Assembly: GCF_018070565.1 (NCBI RefSeq)
Contig: NZ_JAGPXL010000025.1
Span: 1 to 64,000 of the forward strand
Length of the DNA: 64,000 bases
Direction of reading: 5' to 3'
Origin: Streptomyces sp. B93
GTDB taxonomy: Bacteria > Actinomycetota > Actinomycetes > Streptomycetales > Streptomycetaceae
In this document: positions 50,208-59,432 of the stretch, one piece after another
Position numbering within the stretch: position 1 is the first letter of the stretch
How the letters are laid out: the number at the start of each line of letters is the position of its first letter
Position numbers and translations under genes: made by a program
Notes under the pieces: generated by a model
Told to the model about the DNA's origin: nothing
The model's database searches: none
The model's input: the letters and a program-made list of their open reading frames with translations, nothing else

Positions 50208-52415
50208 TCAGAGCAGTTGATCGATGGTGAACGGCAGCGCCCGCAGCCGGCGGCCGGTGGCGTGGTGGATCGCGTTGCCGATGGCCGCCGCGACACCGAC
50301 GAGTCCCACCTCGCCGACTCCCTTGGTACCGACCGCGGTCGCCCGGTCCGGCCCGCCGCAGAAGATGACCTCCATGTCCGGGACATCCGCGTTGACGGGC
50401 ATCAGATAGTCACCGAACGTCGCGTTCGCGATCCGCCCGGTCCCCGCGTCCGTCGCCGTCTCCTCGAACATCGCCTGACTGATCCCACCGACCGTGCCAC
50501 CGATGATCTGACTCGTGGCCGTCTTCTCGTTCAGAATCCGGCCACCGTCGATCGCCGAGACGACACGCGCCACCCGCAACAACCCCAACCCTGGGTCGAT
50601 GCGGACCTCCACGAACTTCGCCCCGAAGGCGCCGGAGGTGGCCATGCCGATCTCCTCGGCCTGCGGAGGTGTGCTCCGGCCGTCGGCACTCAGTTCCTCC
50701 AGGCCATGGCGGGCCAGGATGTCGGTGTACGACTCCCCCTGCTCGGGAGAGCCGACACGGTGGATGCGGCCGTCGGTGACGGTGACGTCCTCGGGAGCGG
50801 CGCCCCGCAGCGGCGAGGCCTCGTCGTCGCGTACGACGTCCAGGAACTCCCGTACCAAGTTGCGGCAGGCGGTGTGGACGGCGTTGGCCAGCGCGCCGGT
50901 CAGCCCCGACCCACCGGCCTGCGGCGAGTACGGCATGTCCGAGTCACCCAGATCGAACCGCACCCGGCCCACATCAAGTCCCAGCAACTCCGCCGCGAGC
51001 TGTGTCATCACCGTGTACGTGCCCGTACCGATGTCCGTCGCCGCGCTGCGCACATACGCCGAACCGTCCCGCCGCAGCGACGCCCGCGCCTGACACGGCA
51101 CCTGGTAGAACGGATACGACACCCCGGCCATCCCATAGCCGACCAGCCAGCGCCCCTCCCGCATCGACCCGACCTCCGGGTTCCGCCGCGACCAGCCGAA
51201 CCGCTCCGCACCCTCGCTGTAACACTCCCGCAGCGCCTTGCTCGACCACGGCAGACCCAGCAGCGGATGCTCCTCCGCGTAGTTGCGCAGCCGGAACTCC
51301 AACGGATCCATCCCGATCGCGTACGCCGCCTCGTCGATCGCACACTCCAACGCGAAGTTCCCCTGCCCCTCCGCCGGAGCCCGCATCGAACCCGGACACG
51401 GAATGTTCAGCCGGGCCTGACGATCCTGCGTCAGCACGTTCGGACAGGCGTAGGCCACCGCCGAACCGAACGACACCGGCTCGTAGTCGTCGTCCTCCAT
51501 CGCCACCGACGACATCCCGTAGTGCTCGATCGCGACCAGATCACCGTCCCGCGTCGCACCGATCTTGATCTGCTGCACACTGTTCGGCCGATGGCCGACC
51601 GAGGTGAACATCTGCGGCCGGGTCAGCACCAGCTTCACGGGGTGCTTGACCTCACGGGCCGCGAGCGCGGTCAGGATGACATGGGACCAGACACGGAGGC
51701 CAGCGCCGAAGCCGCCGCCCACGAACGGGGCGAGGACCCGGACGCCGCTCTCCGGCACCTGGAAGACCATCGCGAGGGTGGTGCGTACGTTGTGCGGCCA
51801 CTGCGTGGAGTCATGCACCGTCAGCGCGTCACCGTGCCACGAGGCGATCGTCGCCATCAGGCCGAGCGGGTTGTTGGTGTTGTCAGGGGTCGTGTACGTC
51901 CCCTCCACGACCACGTCCGCCCGCGCGAACCCCGCCGCGACATCCCCGCGCTGGGTGTCCAGTCCCCACGGGTTCTCCACGATCTGCGCCCGCGGATCGT
52001 CCACGTCGAGCACGGCCTCGGCCGGGTCGTACTCCACCCGCACCAGGGACGCCGCGTGGCGGGCCTGCTCCGGGGTGTCGGCGACCACGATGGCGATGTG
52101 CTGCCCGTAGTGCAGGATCCGGTCGTCCTGCATCGGGGCGGGCGGGGACGGCCCGAGCAGGGTCATCGGGCCGCGCTCCAGCTGGGGTGCGGTGAGATGG
52201 GTGATCACGGTGAGCACACCCGGGGCCGACTGTGCCTCGGAGGCGTCGATGCTGCGGATGCGTCCGGCGGCGATGGTGCTGCCGACCAGGGCGGCGTGCA
52301 CCATGCCGGGGTAGCTGAAGTCGTTGGGGTAGTGGGCCGTGCCGGTGACCTTCAGGGGGGCGTCGACGCGGTTCAGGCCCTCACCGACGACCCTGCGAGT
52401 CTCCAGTGTGGTCAT
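50208..52415 (-). CDS. Molybdenum hydroxylase, Mo-pterin-binding subunit
   Basis: A 735-residue large subunit of the xanthine-oxidase family, PaoC/aldehyde-oxidase type. The first domain (about 15-125, NRVDAPLKVTGTAHYPNDFS) is followed by the MoCo domains with FVGGGFGAG, PCPGSMRAPAEGQGNFALEC, and GTGTYTVMTQLAAE. The C-terminal KGVGEVGLVG carries the catalytic Glu. It would hydroxylate aldehydes or N-heterocycles at the Mo centre. Its start codon overlaps the stop of the FAD subunit gene (ATGA), so translation is coupled. It is the last gene of the operon. Confidence 0.92.
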   Translation of the reverse strand: MTTLETRRVVGEGLNRVDAPLKVTGTAHYPNDFSYPGMVHAALVGSTIAAGRIRSIDASEAQSAPGVLTVITHLTAPQLERGPMTLLGPSPPAPMQDDRILHYGQHIAIVVADTPEQARHAASLVRVEYDPAEAVLDVDDPRAQIVENPWGLDTQRGDVAAGFARADVVVEGTYTTPDNTNNPLGLMATIASWHGDALTVHDSTQWPHNVRTTLAMVFQVPESGVRVLAPFVGGGFGAGLRVWSHVILTALAAREVKHPVKLVLTRPQMFTSVGHRPNSVQQIKIGATRDGDLVAIEHYGMSSVAMEDDDYEPVSFGSAVAYACPNVLTQDRQARLNIPCPGSMRAPAEGQGNFALECAIDEAAYAIGMDPLEFRLRNYAEEHPLLGLPWSSKALRECYSEGAERFGWSRRNPEVGSMREGRWLVGYGMAGVSYPFYQVPCQARASLRRDGSAYVRSAATDIGTGTYTVMTQLAAELLGLDVGRVRFDLGDSDMPYSPQAGGSGLTGALANAVHTACRNLVREFLDVVRDDEASPLRGAAPEDVTVTDGRIHRVGSPEQGESYTDILARHGLEELSADGRSTPPQAEEIGMATSGAFGAKFVEVRIDPGLGLLRVARVVSAIDGGRILNEKTATSQIIGGTVGGISQAMFEETATDAGTGRIANATFGDYLMPVNADVPDMEVIFCGGPDRATAVGTKGVGEVGLVGVAAAIGNAIHHATGRRLRALPFTIDQLL

Positions 52416-53401
52416 GACTGGGCTCCTGCGACGGTCTCGAGGGTGCGCACCAGCGTGCGCTTGGCCAGCTCCACCTTGAACGCGGTCCCCGGCAGCGGCC
52501 TGGCACCCTCCAGGGCCGCCTCCGCCGCCGCGCGGAAGTTGCCCGCGTTGGCCTCGGCGCCGTTGAGCACCTGTTCGGCGCCCCAGGCCCGCCACGGGAT
52601 GGTACCGACGCCGCCGAGGGCGATACGGGCCTCCCGGATGACACCGCCGTCCATGTCCAGGGCGACTCCGGCCGAGGCGAGGGCGAACTCGTAGGAGACG
52701 CGGTCGCGCACCTTCATGTAGTGCGACCTGGTCCCCTCGGGCAGCAGCGGGATCTCCACCTCGGTGATCAGTTCGCCGTGGTGGAGCACGTTCTCGATGT
52801 GGGGTGTGGTGCCCGGCGGCAGATAGAACTGGGTCAGTGGGATCTGGCGCGGGCCGTCCTGTCCCTGGACGTGCACGATCGCGTCGAGGGCGGCCAGCGG
52901 GACGGCGACGTCCGAGGCGTGCAGGGCGATGCAGTGGTCGCTGGTGCCCAGGATGGCGTGCATCCGCTGGATGCCGTTGATGGCGGCGCAGCCCGAGCCG
53001 GGTTCACGCTTGTTGCACGCGGCGACGGTCGGGTCACGGAAGTAGCGGCAGCGGGCCCGCTGGAGCAGGTTGCCGCCGATGGTCGCCATGTTCCGCAGCT
53101 GCGTCGAGGCACCCAGCAGCAGGGCCTCCCGGACGAACGGGAGCCGCTGCCGGAGCGGCTCGTCCGCCGCCATTTCCTCCATCGTTGTCAGCGCGCCGAC
53201 GTGTGCCGCAGACCCGGTGTGCATGATGCCGCGCAGCGGCAGCCGGGTGATGTCGACCAGCCGCTCGGGCTCCAGGACACCGTCCTTCATCAGGTCCAGC
53301 TGGGTGGTGCCGCCCGCGAGGAACGACGCTCCCGGGTCGGCGGACACCAGGGCGACCGCCTGCTCGGTGTCGCCGAGCCGCATGTACTCAAAGGGATGCA
53401 T
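52412..53401 (-). CDS. Molybdenum hydroxylase, FAD-binding subunit
   Basis: A 329-residue FAD-binding PCMH-type subunit (PaoB/CoxM-like). FLAGGTTQLDLMKDG and TIGGNLLQRARCRYF are the FAD-binding motifs; the region CRYFRDPTVAACNKREPGSG with its Cys residues matches the additional 4Fe-4S-binding insertion known from PaoB-type subunits. It passes electrons from the 2Fe-2S subunit to an acceptor. It overlaps the iron-sulphur gene by 14 bp and the large subunit by 4 bp. Confidence 0.92.
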   Translation of the reverse strand: MHPFEYMRLGDTEQAVALVSADPGASFLAGGTTQLDLMKDGVLEPERLVDITRLPLRGIMHTGSAAHVGALTTMEEMAADEPLRQRLPFVREALLLGASTQLRNMATIGGNLLQRARCRYFRDPTVAACNKREPGSGCAAINGIQRMHAILGTSDHCIALHASDVAVPLAALDAIVHVQGQDGPRQIPLTQFYLPPGTTPHIENVLHHGELITEVEIPLLPEGTRSHYMKVRDRVSYEFALASAGVALDMDGGVIREARIALGGVGTIPWRAWGAEQVLNGAEANAGNFRAAAEAALEGARPLPGTAFKVELAKRTLVRTLETVAGAQS

Positions 53402-53918
53402 CGTGCCCCTCCGTCACCACTTCGCGGATCGCCGCGCGGATATTCGGGTAAGCGCCACAGCGGCAGATATTTCCGCTCATGAACTCGCAGACGTCGGCTT
53501 CCGTATCGGCCCGGCCCTCGGCGATCAGCGACACCGCGGACATGATCTGTCCCGGGGTGCAGTAACCGCATTGGAACGCGTCATGGCGGGCGAAGGCGTC
53601 CTGCATCGGATGCAACTCCCCGTTGTCGGCGAGCCCCTCCACGGTGGTGATCTCGCGGCCCTCGTACTGAGCGGCGAGCCCAAGACACGACACCACGCGC
53701 TTACCGTCGACGAGGACCGTACAGGCACCGCATGCGCCCTGGTCACAGCCCTTCTTCGCCCCGGTGAGCCCGAGGTGGTCACGGAGGGCGTCGAGGAGGG
53801 TCACCCGTGCGTCGAACCGCATGCGATAGGTGTCGCCATTGATGTTCAGCGTGACGTCGACGCTCGGGGTTTCGGGCGTTTCCTCGCTGGGGCGCGCCGA
53901 GATCTCGACATGCTTCAT
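53388..53918 (-). CDS. Molybdenum hydroxylase, 2Fe-2S subunit
   Basis: A 176-residue iron-sulphur subunit (PaoA/CoxS-like). The plant-ferredoxin cluster motif is GCDQGACGACTVL with a later Cys in VVSCLG, and the second cluster is bound by FQCGYCTPGQ and GNICRCGAYPNI. No Tat signal is present, unlike E. coli PaoA, so the complex should be cytoplasmic. It is the first gene of the three-gene operon; a perfect 19-bp palindrome lies 27 bp upstream of its start. Confidence 0.93.
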   Translation of the reverse strand: MKHVEISARPSEETPETPSVDVTLNINGDTYRMRFDARVTLLDALRDHLGLTGAKKGCDQGACGACTVLVDGKRVVSCLGLAAQYEGREITTVEGLADNGELHPMQDAFARHDAFQCGYCTPGQIMSAVSLIAEGRADTEADVCEFMSGNICRCGAYPNIRAAIREVVTEGHDASL

Positions 53919-53944
53919 TGCGCCTCGATTCGATAGGTTTCGGG

Positions 53945-53963
53945 CCCATGCTCAGAGCATGGG
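53945..53963. promoter_or_regulatory. Perfect palindrome upstream of the molybdenum-oxidase operon
   Basis: CCCATGCTC-A-GAGCATGGG is a 19-bp perfect inverted repeat 27-45 bp upstream of the first start codon. It is either an operator or a hairpin in the leader RNA. It differs from the motifs before the other units of the island, suggesting separate control of this operon. Confidence 0.6.
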
Positions 53964-54107
53964 AACAATTCACCACCCGGCGGTCTGCTCGATGCTAGCG
54001 CTGCGTTCGGGAGCCCGCATTTCGCGGGGAATTCCCCGCCGACGGACTCCCGACAGCGCGCTGTTCGCCGTTCTTCGGTGAAGTGACCCTTTCGATCGGG
54101 CGGTTCA

Positions 54108-54124
54108 TGACCCCCGTGGGGTCA
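54108..54124 (-). terminator. Short hairpin at the end of the monooxygenase gene
   Basis: TGACCCC-CGT-GGGGTCA forms a 7-bp stem overlapping the stop codon of the gene read leftward. It may serve as its terminator, but the stem is short and no T run follows. Confidence 0.4.
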
Positions 54125-55345
54125 CACCATGAGGGTGACCGGCTCCTCGATGCCGAGGAGGGTCTTGCCGTACGCCTCCAGTCCGACGGCCGGGACGAGA
54201 CCGGCGTGGCGGGCCGCGACGTTGGCGTCGCGCCAGATCCGCTGGAGGGGGTTGGCGTCGGCGAAGGCGCCCGCGCCGTGCACGTTCAGCAAGGTGGTGA
54301 TGGCCGCGAGGACCTGCTGGGCGGCCAGGCCCGCCTGTGCCCTGACCTGGGTGCGGGCGGCGTAGTCCAGGGAGCTGGAGCCGTGGTCCACCAGGTCCAC
54401 GGCGTCGTAGACGTGCAGCCGGGCCGTGCGCAGGGCCAGCGCCGCCTCAGCGATCTGGGTCTGTACGCCGACGGACTCCGCCTGCCTGCCGTGCACGGTG
54501 AAGGACAGCGGCTTGTGCCGGGCCGCCTCCGTCACCGTGTCGAGGGCCGCCCTGCCGAGGCCGAGCAGCGGCCCGGTGAGGCAGAGCAGCAGCATGGAGC
54601 CGAACACCGACGAATACAGGGGCTCGTCCGCACGGAACGTGCGCGGGTACGTGCCCTGGGCGGCCGCCGGGACCGACAGCACCCGGTGCTCGGGGACGAA
54701 GACGTCCCGGGCGATCAGGGTGTTGCTGGCGGTTCCCTTCATGCCCGCCGTGTGCCAGGTGTCCTCGATGACCAGCTCTGAGGCGGGGACCAGCACCAGC
54801 GCCTGGTCCACGACGGCGCCGGTGTCGTCCTTGAGCAGGGCGCCCACGGCGGCCCAGGTAGCGTGCGGGGCGCCCGAGTTGTAGGACCACTTCCCGGAGA
54901 CGGTGAAGCCGCCGGGCACCGCGCAGCCGACGCCGGTGGGCGCGGCCACGCCGGTGACCCTGGCGTCGGGGTCGGCTCCGAAGACCTCTTCCTGTGCCTT
55001 GTCGGGGAAGAGGCTCGCCAGCCAGTTGGTCACCGAGATGATCATCGCGGTCCAGGCGGTCGAGCCGTCCGCCTCGCCGAGCACCTCGGAGACCTCCGTC
55101 AGGGTGCGCAGGTCGGTCTCGTATCCGCCGTAGCGCCTCGGCGTCAGCAGCCGGAAGACACCCGCGGCGGTGAGTTCGTCCACTATCTCCCGCGGTACGA
55201 CGCGATCGGCCTCGGTGCGCTCGGCGTGCGCCCGCAACAGGGGCTGGAGGGCACGGGCCCGCTCGACGAGGTCCGTCCTCGGCCGGTCCGTGGACGGCAC
55301 GCCGCTCGTGCCCTCGCGCTCGCTGTCGCTGGTGGTGGTCACCAC
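54122..55345 (-). CDS. Acyl-CoA dehydrogenase-fold flavin monooxygenase (HsaA/group D-like)
   Basis: A 407-residue protein of the acyl-CoA dehydrogenase fold. It has the N-terminal helical domain (VPREIVDELTAAGVFRLLTP), the middle beta domain (GGFTVSGKWSYNSGAPHATW) and the C-terminal bundle. The catalytic Glu of dehydrogenases is not evident, and the WSYNSGAPHA segment matches two-component group D monooxygenases (HsaA, HpaB-like) that use reduced FMN/FAD from a partner reductase. No reductase gene is adjacent. It may hydroxylate an aromatic ring. Start GTG after AGGAGA. Confidence 0.82.
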   Translation of the reverse strand: MVTTTSDSEREGTSGVPSTDRPRTDLVERARALQPLLRAHAERTEADRVVPREIVDELTAAGVFRLLTPRRYGGYETDLRTLTEVSEVLGEADGSTAWTAMIISVTNWLASLFPDKAQEEVFGADPDARVTGVAAPTGVGCAVPGGFTVSGKWSYNSGAPHATWAAVGALLKDDTGAVVDQALVLVPASELVIEDTWHTAGMKGTASNTLIARDVFVPEHRVLSVPAAAQGTYPRTFRADEPLYSSVFGSMLLLCLTGPLLGLGRAALDTVTEAARHKPLSFTVHGRQAESVGVQTQIAEAALALRTARLHVYDAVDLVDHGSSSLDYAARTQVRAQAGLAAQQVLAAITTLLNVHGAGAFADANPLQRIWRDANVAARHAGLVPAVGLEAYGKTLLGIEEPVTLMV

Positions 55346-55395
55346 GTTCTCCTATGCGGATGGGGGGTATTCACCACCGAGACTAATCCATCCAT

Positions 55396-55422
55396 CGGAC
55401 AGTCTGTCCAACAGATTGTCCG
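55396..55422. promoter_or_regulatory. Operator upstream of the monooxygenase gene
   Basis: GGACAG-T-CTGTCC (55397-55409) is a perfect palindrome; CGGACA (55396-55401) and TGTCCG (55417-55422) form an outer repeat. The segment GTCTGTCCAACAGAT (55403-55417) resembles the site before the MBL gene (50088-50102). It ends 2 bp before the stop codon of the adjacent protease gene. TetR/MarR-type dimers are likely binders. Confidence 0.65.
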
Positions 55423-55423
55423 C

Positions 55424-58400
55424 TCAGCGCACTCCGAACGCCCTGTCGATGCGCTGTTCGACGCTGTTGCCTCCCGCGTCCCGTGCCGTGGCCCGCAGGG
55501 TGACGAAGCGTGCCGAGCGCGGGGCGTCGAGCCGGGTGCGCCAGCTGTCGCCGGCGCGCTTGAGGGTGGCGCGGTGCCAGGTGGCGCCGTCGTCGTAGGA
55601 GAACTCCAGGCCCGCCGTGCGGATGGCGGCCGTGTCGACCGACCGGGAGAGGTGCGAGGGGGTCAGGGTGAGGTCGGCGTGGCGGCTCGCCCGGCTGTCC
55701 GGGTCGAGGGTGACGTCGTAGTCGAGTTGGATCAGCGGCAGTTGGTCCGCCGCCTCCGCCGTGCCGCCGGTGCCGGAGGTGAAGCCCCACTCGGTCCTGG
55801 TGGCGGTGGAGTAGGGCGCGGGCCACTCCGCGTCCCGGGTGTTCTCCGAGACCAGGCGGTACGGCAGCCGCTCGCGCCGCAGTCCCGACACCGCCATCCA
55901 CAGCTGGTAGCGGTTCGCCTCCTGTACGAGGGTGTCGCCCTGGTAGAGCTTGAGGACGTTGCTCACGTGGAAGTTGCCGTAGGTGTCCCCCACGTGGTCG
56001 GTGCCCGAGTCGCCCCAGCCGGGGACCAGGACGGCCATCTCGTCGCCGTACCGGCGGGCTCCGATGCCGTCCGCGAGGCGGGGCCGCTGGACGGGGCCGA
56101 AGAAGCCGGCCGTGTGGACGGTGCCGGGCCGGTAGGTGACCGGGCTGCCGGTCTGCCCCTGCTCCCGGGCGATCATGGCGGTGTCCGTCCACTCCTCCCC
56201 GGCGGTCACCCAGTCCGTGCGCTCTCCGATCGCGGGGGCGGACGACGGGTTCATCCCGGCGGGTCCGGTCAGCGAGACGTCGCCCCGGTAGTGCATCGCG
56301 CGGCCGGGGCGGAAGTTGCGGAAGGACACGTCGACCCTGGCCAGTTCGTGCGGGGCCGGGCGGTGGGTGAGGTCGGCCGGGACCGTGTCGCGGTAGTCGC
56401 GGGTCAGGTCGTAGACGTACTCGGTGACGGGCCGGGAGGTGACATCGAGCCGGACCCGGTTCTCACTGGTCAGCCGTCCGATCAGGGCCTCTCCCTCGTC
56501 GCGGGTGAGGGTGGCCACCGGCAGCGGTGCTGGGGCGGCCAGCGACCAGGGCGAGTCGTTCCACGGTTCCAGCCGTCCGGTGCCGTCGTGGACCACCAGC
56601 AGCAGCGCCGCTCCGGCGGCGGACGCGGCCGCCGCCTGCTGCTCGACGGATACGGCGCCGTCGCGGCGCACCACGGCCGCCTTCCCGCGGGCGCGCAGCC
56701 GGGTGTAGGCGTCCGCGCCGCCGTCACCGGCGAACACGGCGTCCAGTCGGTGGTTGCCCCGGGGCAGTGGCCGGGCTCCGACGTGGGCGCGCAGATCGTC
56801 GTAGGCGCGTCCGGCCGAGCCGATGGTCAGCGCGGGCTGGCTGAGCCGCCAGCGGGTGCCGAACCCGAACTCGCCCTCCGTGACCTTCTCGCCGGTGGGC
56901 AGCGTCCATACGCTGTCGTAGGTCTCCATGGGCCACCGTGAGGAAGCCGACCAGTCGTCGGCCGCGAAGCCGCGGTGGACGTCGAAGCGGGAGCCGTCCG
57001 GTGTGCTCGGCTTCGGTGTGACGGCGGAGATCCGGCGGGCCCGGGTCGCGTCGAAGGTGGCGGTGCGGTCCTCGGTCAGGTCGATGTCGGTCAGTGTCAG
57101 CAGGGCGAGGCCGAGCGAGTGCGGCCCGTTCGCGCCCTCCACCTCGGCGTCCAGCCAGGCGGTGTAGCGGCCCGGCGGCAGCCGCAGGTCCAGGGTGCCC
57201 GAGTCGTCGATGCGGACCGGCTGCCAGAAGTGCCTGGCGGTCAGGATGACCGTGCCGCCGATGGGGCGGCCGCCGCGGTCGTTGGCCTTGAGGGTGAGCC
57301 GGTGGCGTTCGCCCTCGCGTCCGGCACCGGCGACGGTGCGGGCCCGGATCGTGCCGGAGTCGTCGGTGGCGGTGACGGCACCGGCCGTCATGCGGTCCTG
57401 GGGCGCGTGATCGAGGTGCGTGGTGAGGGTCACCGTGGCGGTGCCGTGGGCTGGGACGGTGACCCGGTCGGCGGAGAGGGTGAACAAGTCCGTGGGGCCG
57501 TCGGGGAGGTCCACCGCGAGGTCGAGAGCGACGGGGGTGTCGGCCCTGTTGGTGTACGTGATCCGCCGGTCGGTGGTGGCGCCGGGCGCCGTCGGCCACG
57601 ACGGGTAACCGAAGTCCACGCTGCCGGTGGCGAACAGGGTCGCGGTCGAGGCCGCGGCGATGTCGAGGCGTCCGGCGCCCGCTTCGAACGGCCCGTGGTC
57701 GGGCGTCGGCTTCGCCTGGCTGACCAGGGCGCTCTTGAGCTGGGCCCCGGTCCAGTCCGGGTGCTCGGCGGCCAGCAGGGCGGCGGCTCCGGAGGCGTGC
57801 GGGGCGGCCATCGACGTACCGCTGAGTGCCTGGTACGGGCCCTCGCCCTCCGGGGCGTGCTGGGAGCGGGCGGCCAGGACACCGACGCCGGGCGCGGTGA
57901 GGTCCGGTTTCACCGCGCCGTCGCCGAGGCGCGGGCCCCGGCCGGAGAAGTCGGCGAGCCGGTCACCGCCGTCGACCGCGCCCACGGTCAGCGCGGCGTC
58001 GGCGGCCCCGGGGGCGCCGACCGAGTACGGCAGGGGGCCCGAGTTGCCCGCGGCCACGGTGAACAGCGCGCCGGTCTCGGCGCTGAGTTCGTCGACGGCG
58101 AGGCTCAACGGGTCGGTCCCGTCGGTGGGTTCACCGCCCAAGCTGAGGTTGATGACCTTGGCGCCCTGCTCGCGGGCGGCCCACTCCATCCCGGCGACGA
58201 TCCAGGAGTCCTGTCCGTAGCCCTGGTCGGAGAGGACCTTGCCGATGTGCAGCCGGGCGTCGGGGGCGACGCCACGTTCCCGGCCGTCGGAGGCGGCGCC
58301 GCTTCCGGCGACGATGGAGGCGACGTGGGTGCCGTGGCCGTTGCGGTCGGTCACCTCCTCCTCGGGGACGAAGCTGCGGCGGGCGGCGATCCGCCCGGTG

Positions 58401-59185
58401 AGGTCGGGGTGCTCGGTGTCCACGCCGGTGTCGAGGACGGCGACGTCGACGCCCTCGCCGGTGTTGCCGGAGTCCCACACGCCCGGTGCGCCGATCTGGG
58501 CGGTGGTGTCGGCGAGGGTGGCCCGCACCCTGCCGTCCAGCCACACCTTCGCGATGCCGCCCCGCAACCGCGCGGGCGCGTCCGGGTCCTGGGCGCGGCC
58601 GTCGGGGTCGGTGCCGGTGGCCGCCGACCAGAAGTCGGGCGACCGTTCGGCCGTCAGCGCGGCGCCCTGGATGCTGTCGAGGGCGCGGACCTTCCGGGTG
58701 CCCTCCGGCACGGGCAGGCTGCGCGCGCGGGCGGCGGCGTCGGTGTAGGTGACGATCAGGGGGAGGCGGTCGCGGTCGGTGTCGCTGTAGCCGTCGGCGA
58801 GCAGCCGGGTGACGTTGAACAGTTCGTGGTCGACCAGTCCGGCGGCCACGTAGGGCAGCGCCCGGTGCGGGTAGACGTAGGTGTCGTCGCCGTCGCGGCG
58901 GGTCTCGTGGCCGGTCAGGAGTCCGTCGGGGCCGTGCACGGACACCTGGGTGCCGCCGTCGGCCGTAGCCGTCGCGGTGACGCGGTCGCCGGTGACCAGG
59001 GTGACGGTCCGGGCGGCGGCCGGAGCGGCGGACAGGGCGGAGGCGGAGGACAGGGCGGAGGCGGGGGCGGTCGCCGGGGGCGGGCCGTCCGCTGGGGAGG
59101 CCGGGCCCGACGGCACGGCGAGCACCAGGGCCGCGGCGCACAGCGCCGTCAATGGGCGGCGCCCGCGGAGGGGTTGGAAGGACAC
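55424..59185 (-). CDS. Large secreted S8 subtilisin-like protease
   Basis: A 1253-residue protein. A signal peptide (about 1-32) is followed by an N-terminal propeptide beginning TVTLVTGDRVTA (60-71), a subtilase domain (about 225-500), beta-sandwich domains, a PA-like insertion near 870-980, and C-terminal beta domains. The triad is Asp252 (AVLDTGVD), His284 (RNGHGTHVA) and Ser458 (SGTSMAAPHA), with Asn381 (AGNSGP) in the oxyanion hole. It digests extracellular protein. GTG at 59185 is preferred because it directly starts the signal peptide. The end SYDDGATWHRATLKRAGDSW is echoed in the remnant at 59433. Confidence 0.9.
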   Translation of the reverse strand: MSFQPLRGRRPLTALCAAALVLAVPSGPASPADGPPPATAPASALSSASALSAAPAAARTVTLVTGDRVTATATADGGTQVSVHGPDGLLTGHETRRDGDDTYVYPHRALPYVAAGLVDHELFNVTRLLADGYSDTDRDRLPLIVTYTDAAARARSLPVPEGTRKVRALDSIQGAALTAERSPDFWSAATGTDPDGRAQDPDAPARLRGGIAKVWLDGRVRATLADTTAQIGAPGVWDSGNTGEGVDVAVLDTGVDTEHPDLTGRIAARRSFVPEEEVTDRNGHGTHVASIVAGSGAASDGRERGVAPDARLHIGKVLSDQGYGQDSWIVAGMEWAAREQGAKVINLSLGGEPTDGTDPLSLAVDELSAETGALFTVAAGNSGPLPYSVGAPGAADAALTVGAVDGGDRLADFSGRGPRLGDGAVKPDLTAPGVGVLAARSQHAPEGEGPYQALSGTSMAAPHASGAAALLAAEHPDWTGAQLKSALVSQAKPTPDHGPFEAGAGRLDIAAASTATLFATGSVDFGYPSWPTAPGATTDRRITYTNRADTPVALDLAVDLPDGPTDLFTLSADRVTVPAHGTATVTLTTHLDHAPQDRMTAGAVTATDDSGTIRARTVAGAGREGERHRLTLKANDRGGRPIGGTVILTARHFWQPVRIDDSGTLDLRLPPGRYTAWLDAEVEGANGPHSLGLALLTLTDIDLTEDRTATFDATRARRISAVTPKPSTPDGSRFDVHRGFAADDWSASSRWPMETYDSVWTLPTGEKVTEGEFGFGTRWRLSQPALTIGSAGRAYDDLRAHVGARPLPRGNHRLDAVFAGDGGADAYTRLRARGKAAVVRRDGAVSVEQQAAAASAAGAALLLVVHDGTGRLEPWNDSPWSLAAPAPLPVATLTRDEGEALIGRLTSENRVRLDVTSRPVTEYVYDLTRDYRDTVPADLTHRPAPHELARVDVSFRNFRPGRAMHYRGDVSLTGPAGMNPSSAPAIGERTDWVTAGEEWTDTAMIAREQGQTGSPVTYRPGTVHTAGFFGPVQRPRLADGIGARRYGDEMAVLVPGWGDSGTDHVGDTYGNFHVSNVLKLYQGDTLVQEANRYQLWMAVSGLRRERLPYRLVSENTRDAEWPAPYSTATRTEWGFTSGTGGTAEAADQLPLIQLDYDVTLDPDSRASRHADLTLTPSHLSRSVDTAAIRTAGLEFSYDDGATWHRATLKRAGDSWRTRLDAPRSARFVTLRATARDAGGNSVEQRIDRAFGVR

Positions 59186-59432
59186 AGACAACCTCGGGGT
59201 AGTACCGGGCAGGTCGCCGAGGATTATCGGCACCGTTCGCGGGCCCTGGCCGCTCCCTGAGGTGGCGCGGTTGTGCCACGTCGCCAAGTGGACACGCGCG
59301 GGTGCGCCGGTCCCTGTCGTGCTTGGCACATGTCCCATGTGCGTCACCCGGCACCGATGACACCGCATCCGGACTCACGGATTCTGTCCGTCACATGAAC
59401 AGTGTGAAGCGCGTAGAGGAAGGCCAGGACGG

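Noticed and set aside
50208..53918. Carbon monoxide dehydrogenase (CoxSML)
   Set aside because: The large subunit lacks a recognisable CO-dehydrogenase active-site loop (AYRCSFR-type Cys) and the FAD subunit carries the extra Cys insertion typical of PaoB-type aldehyde oxidoreductases.
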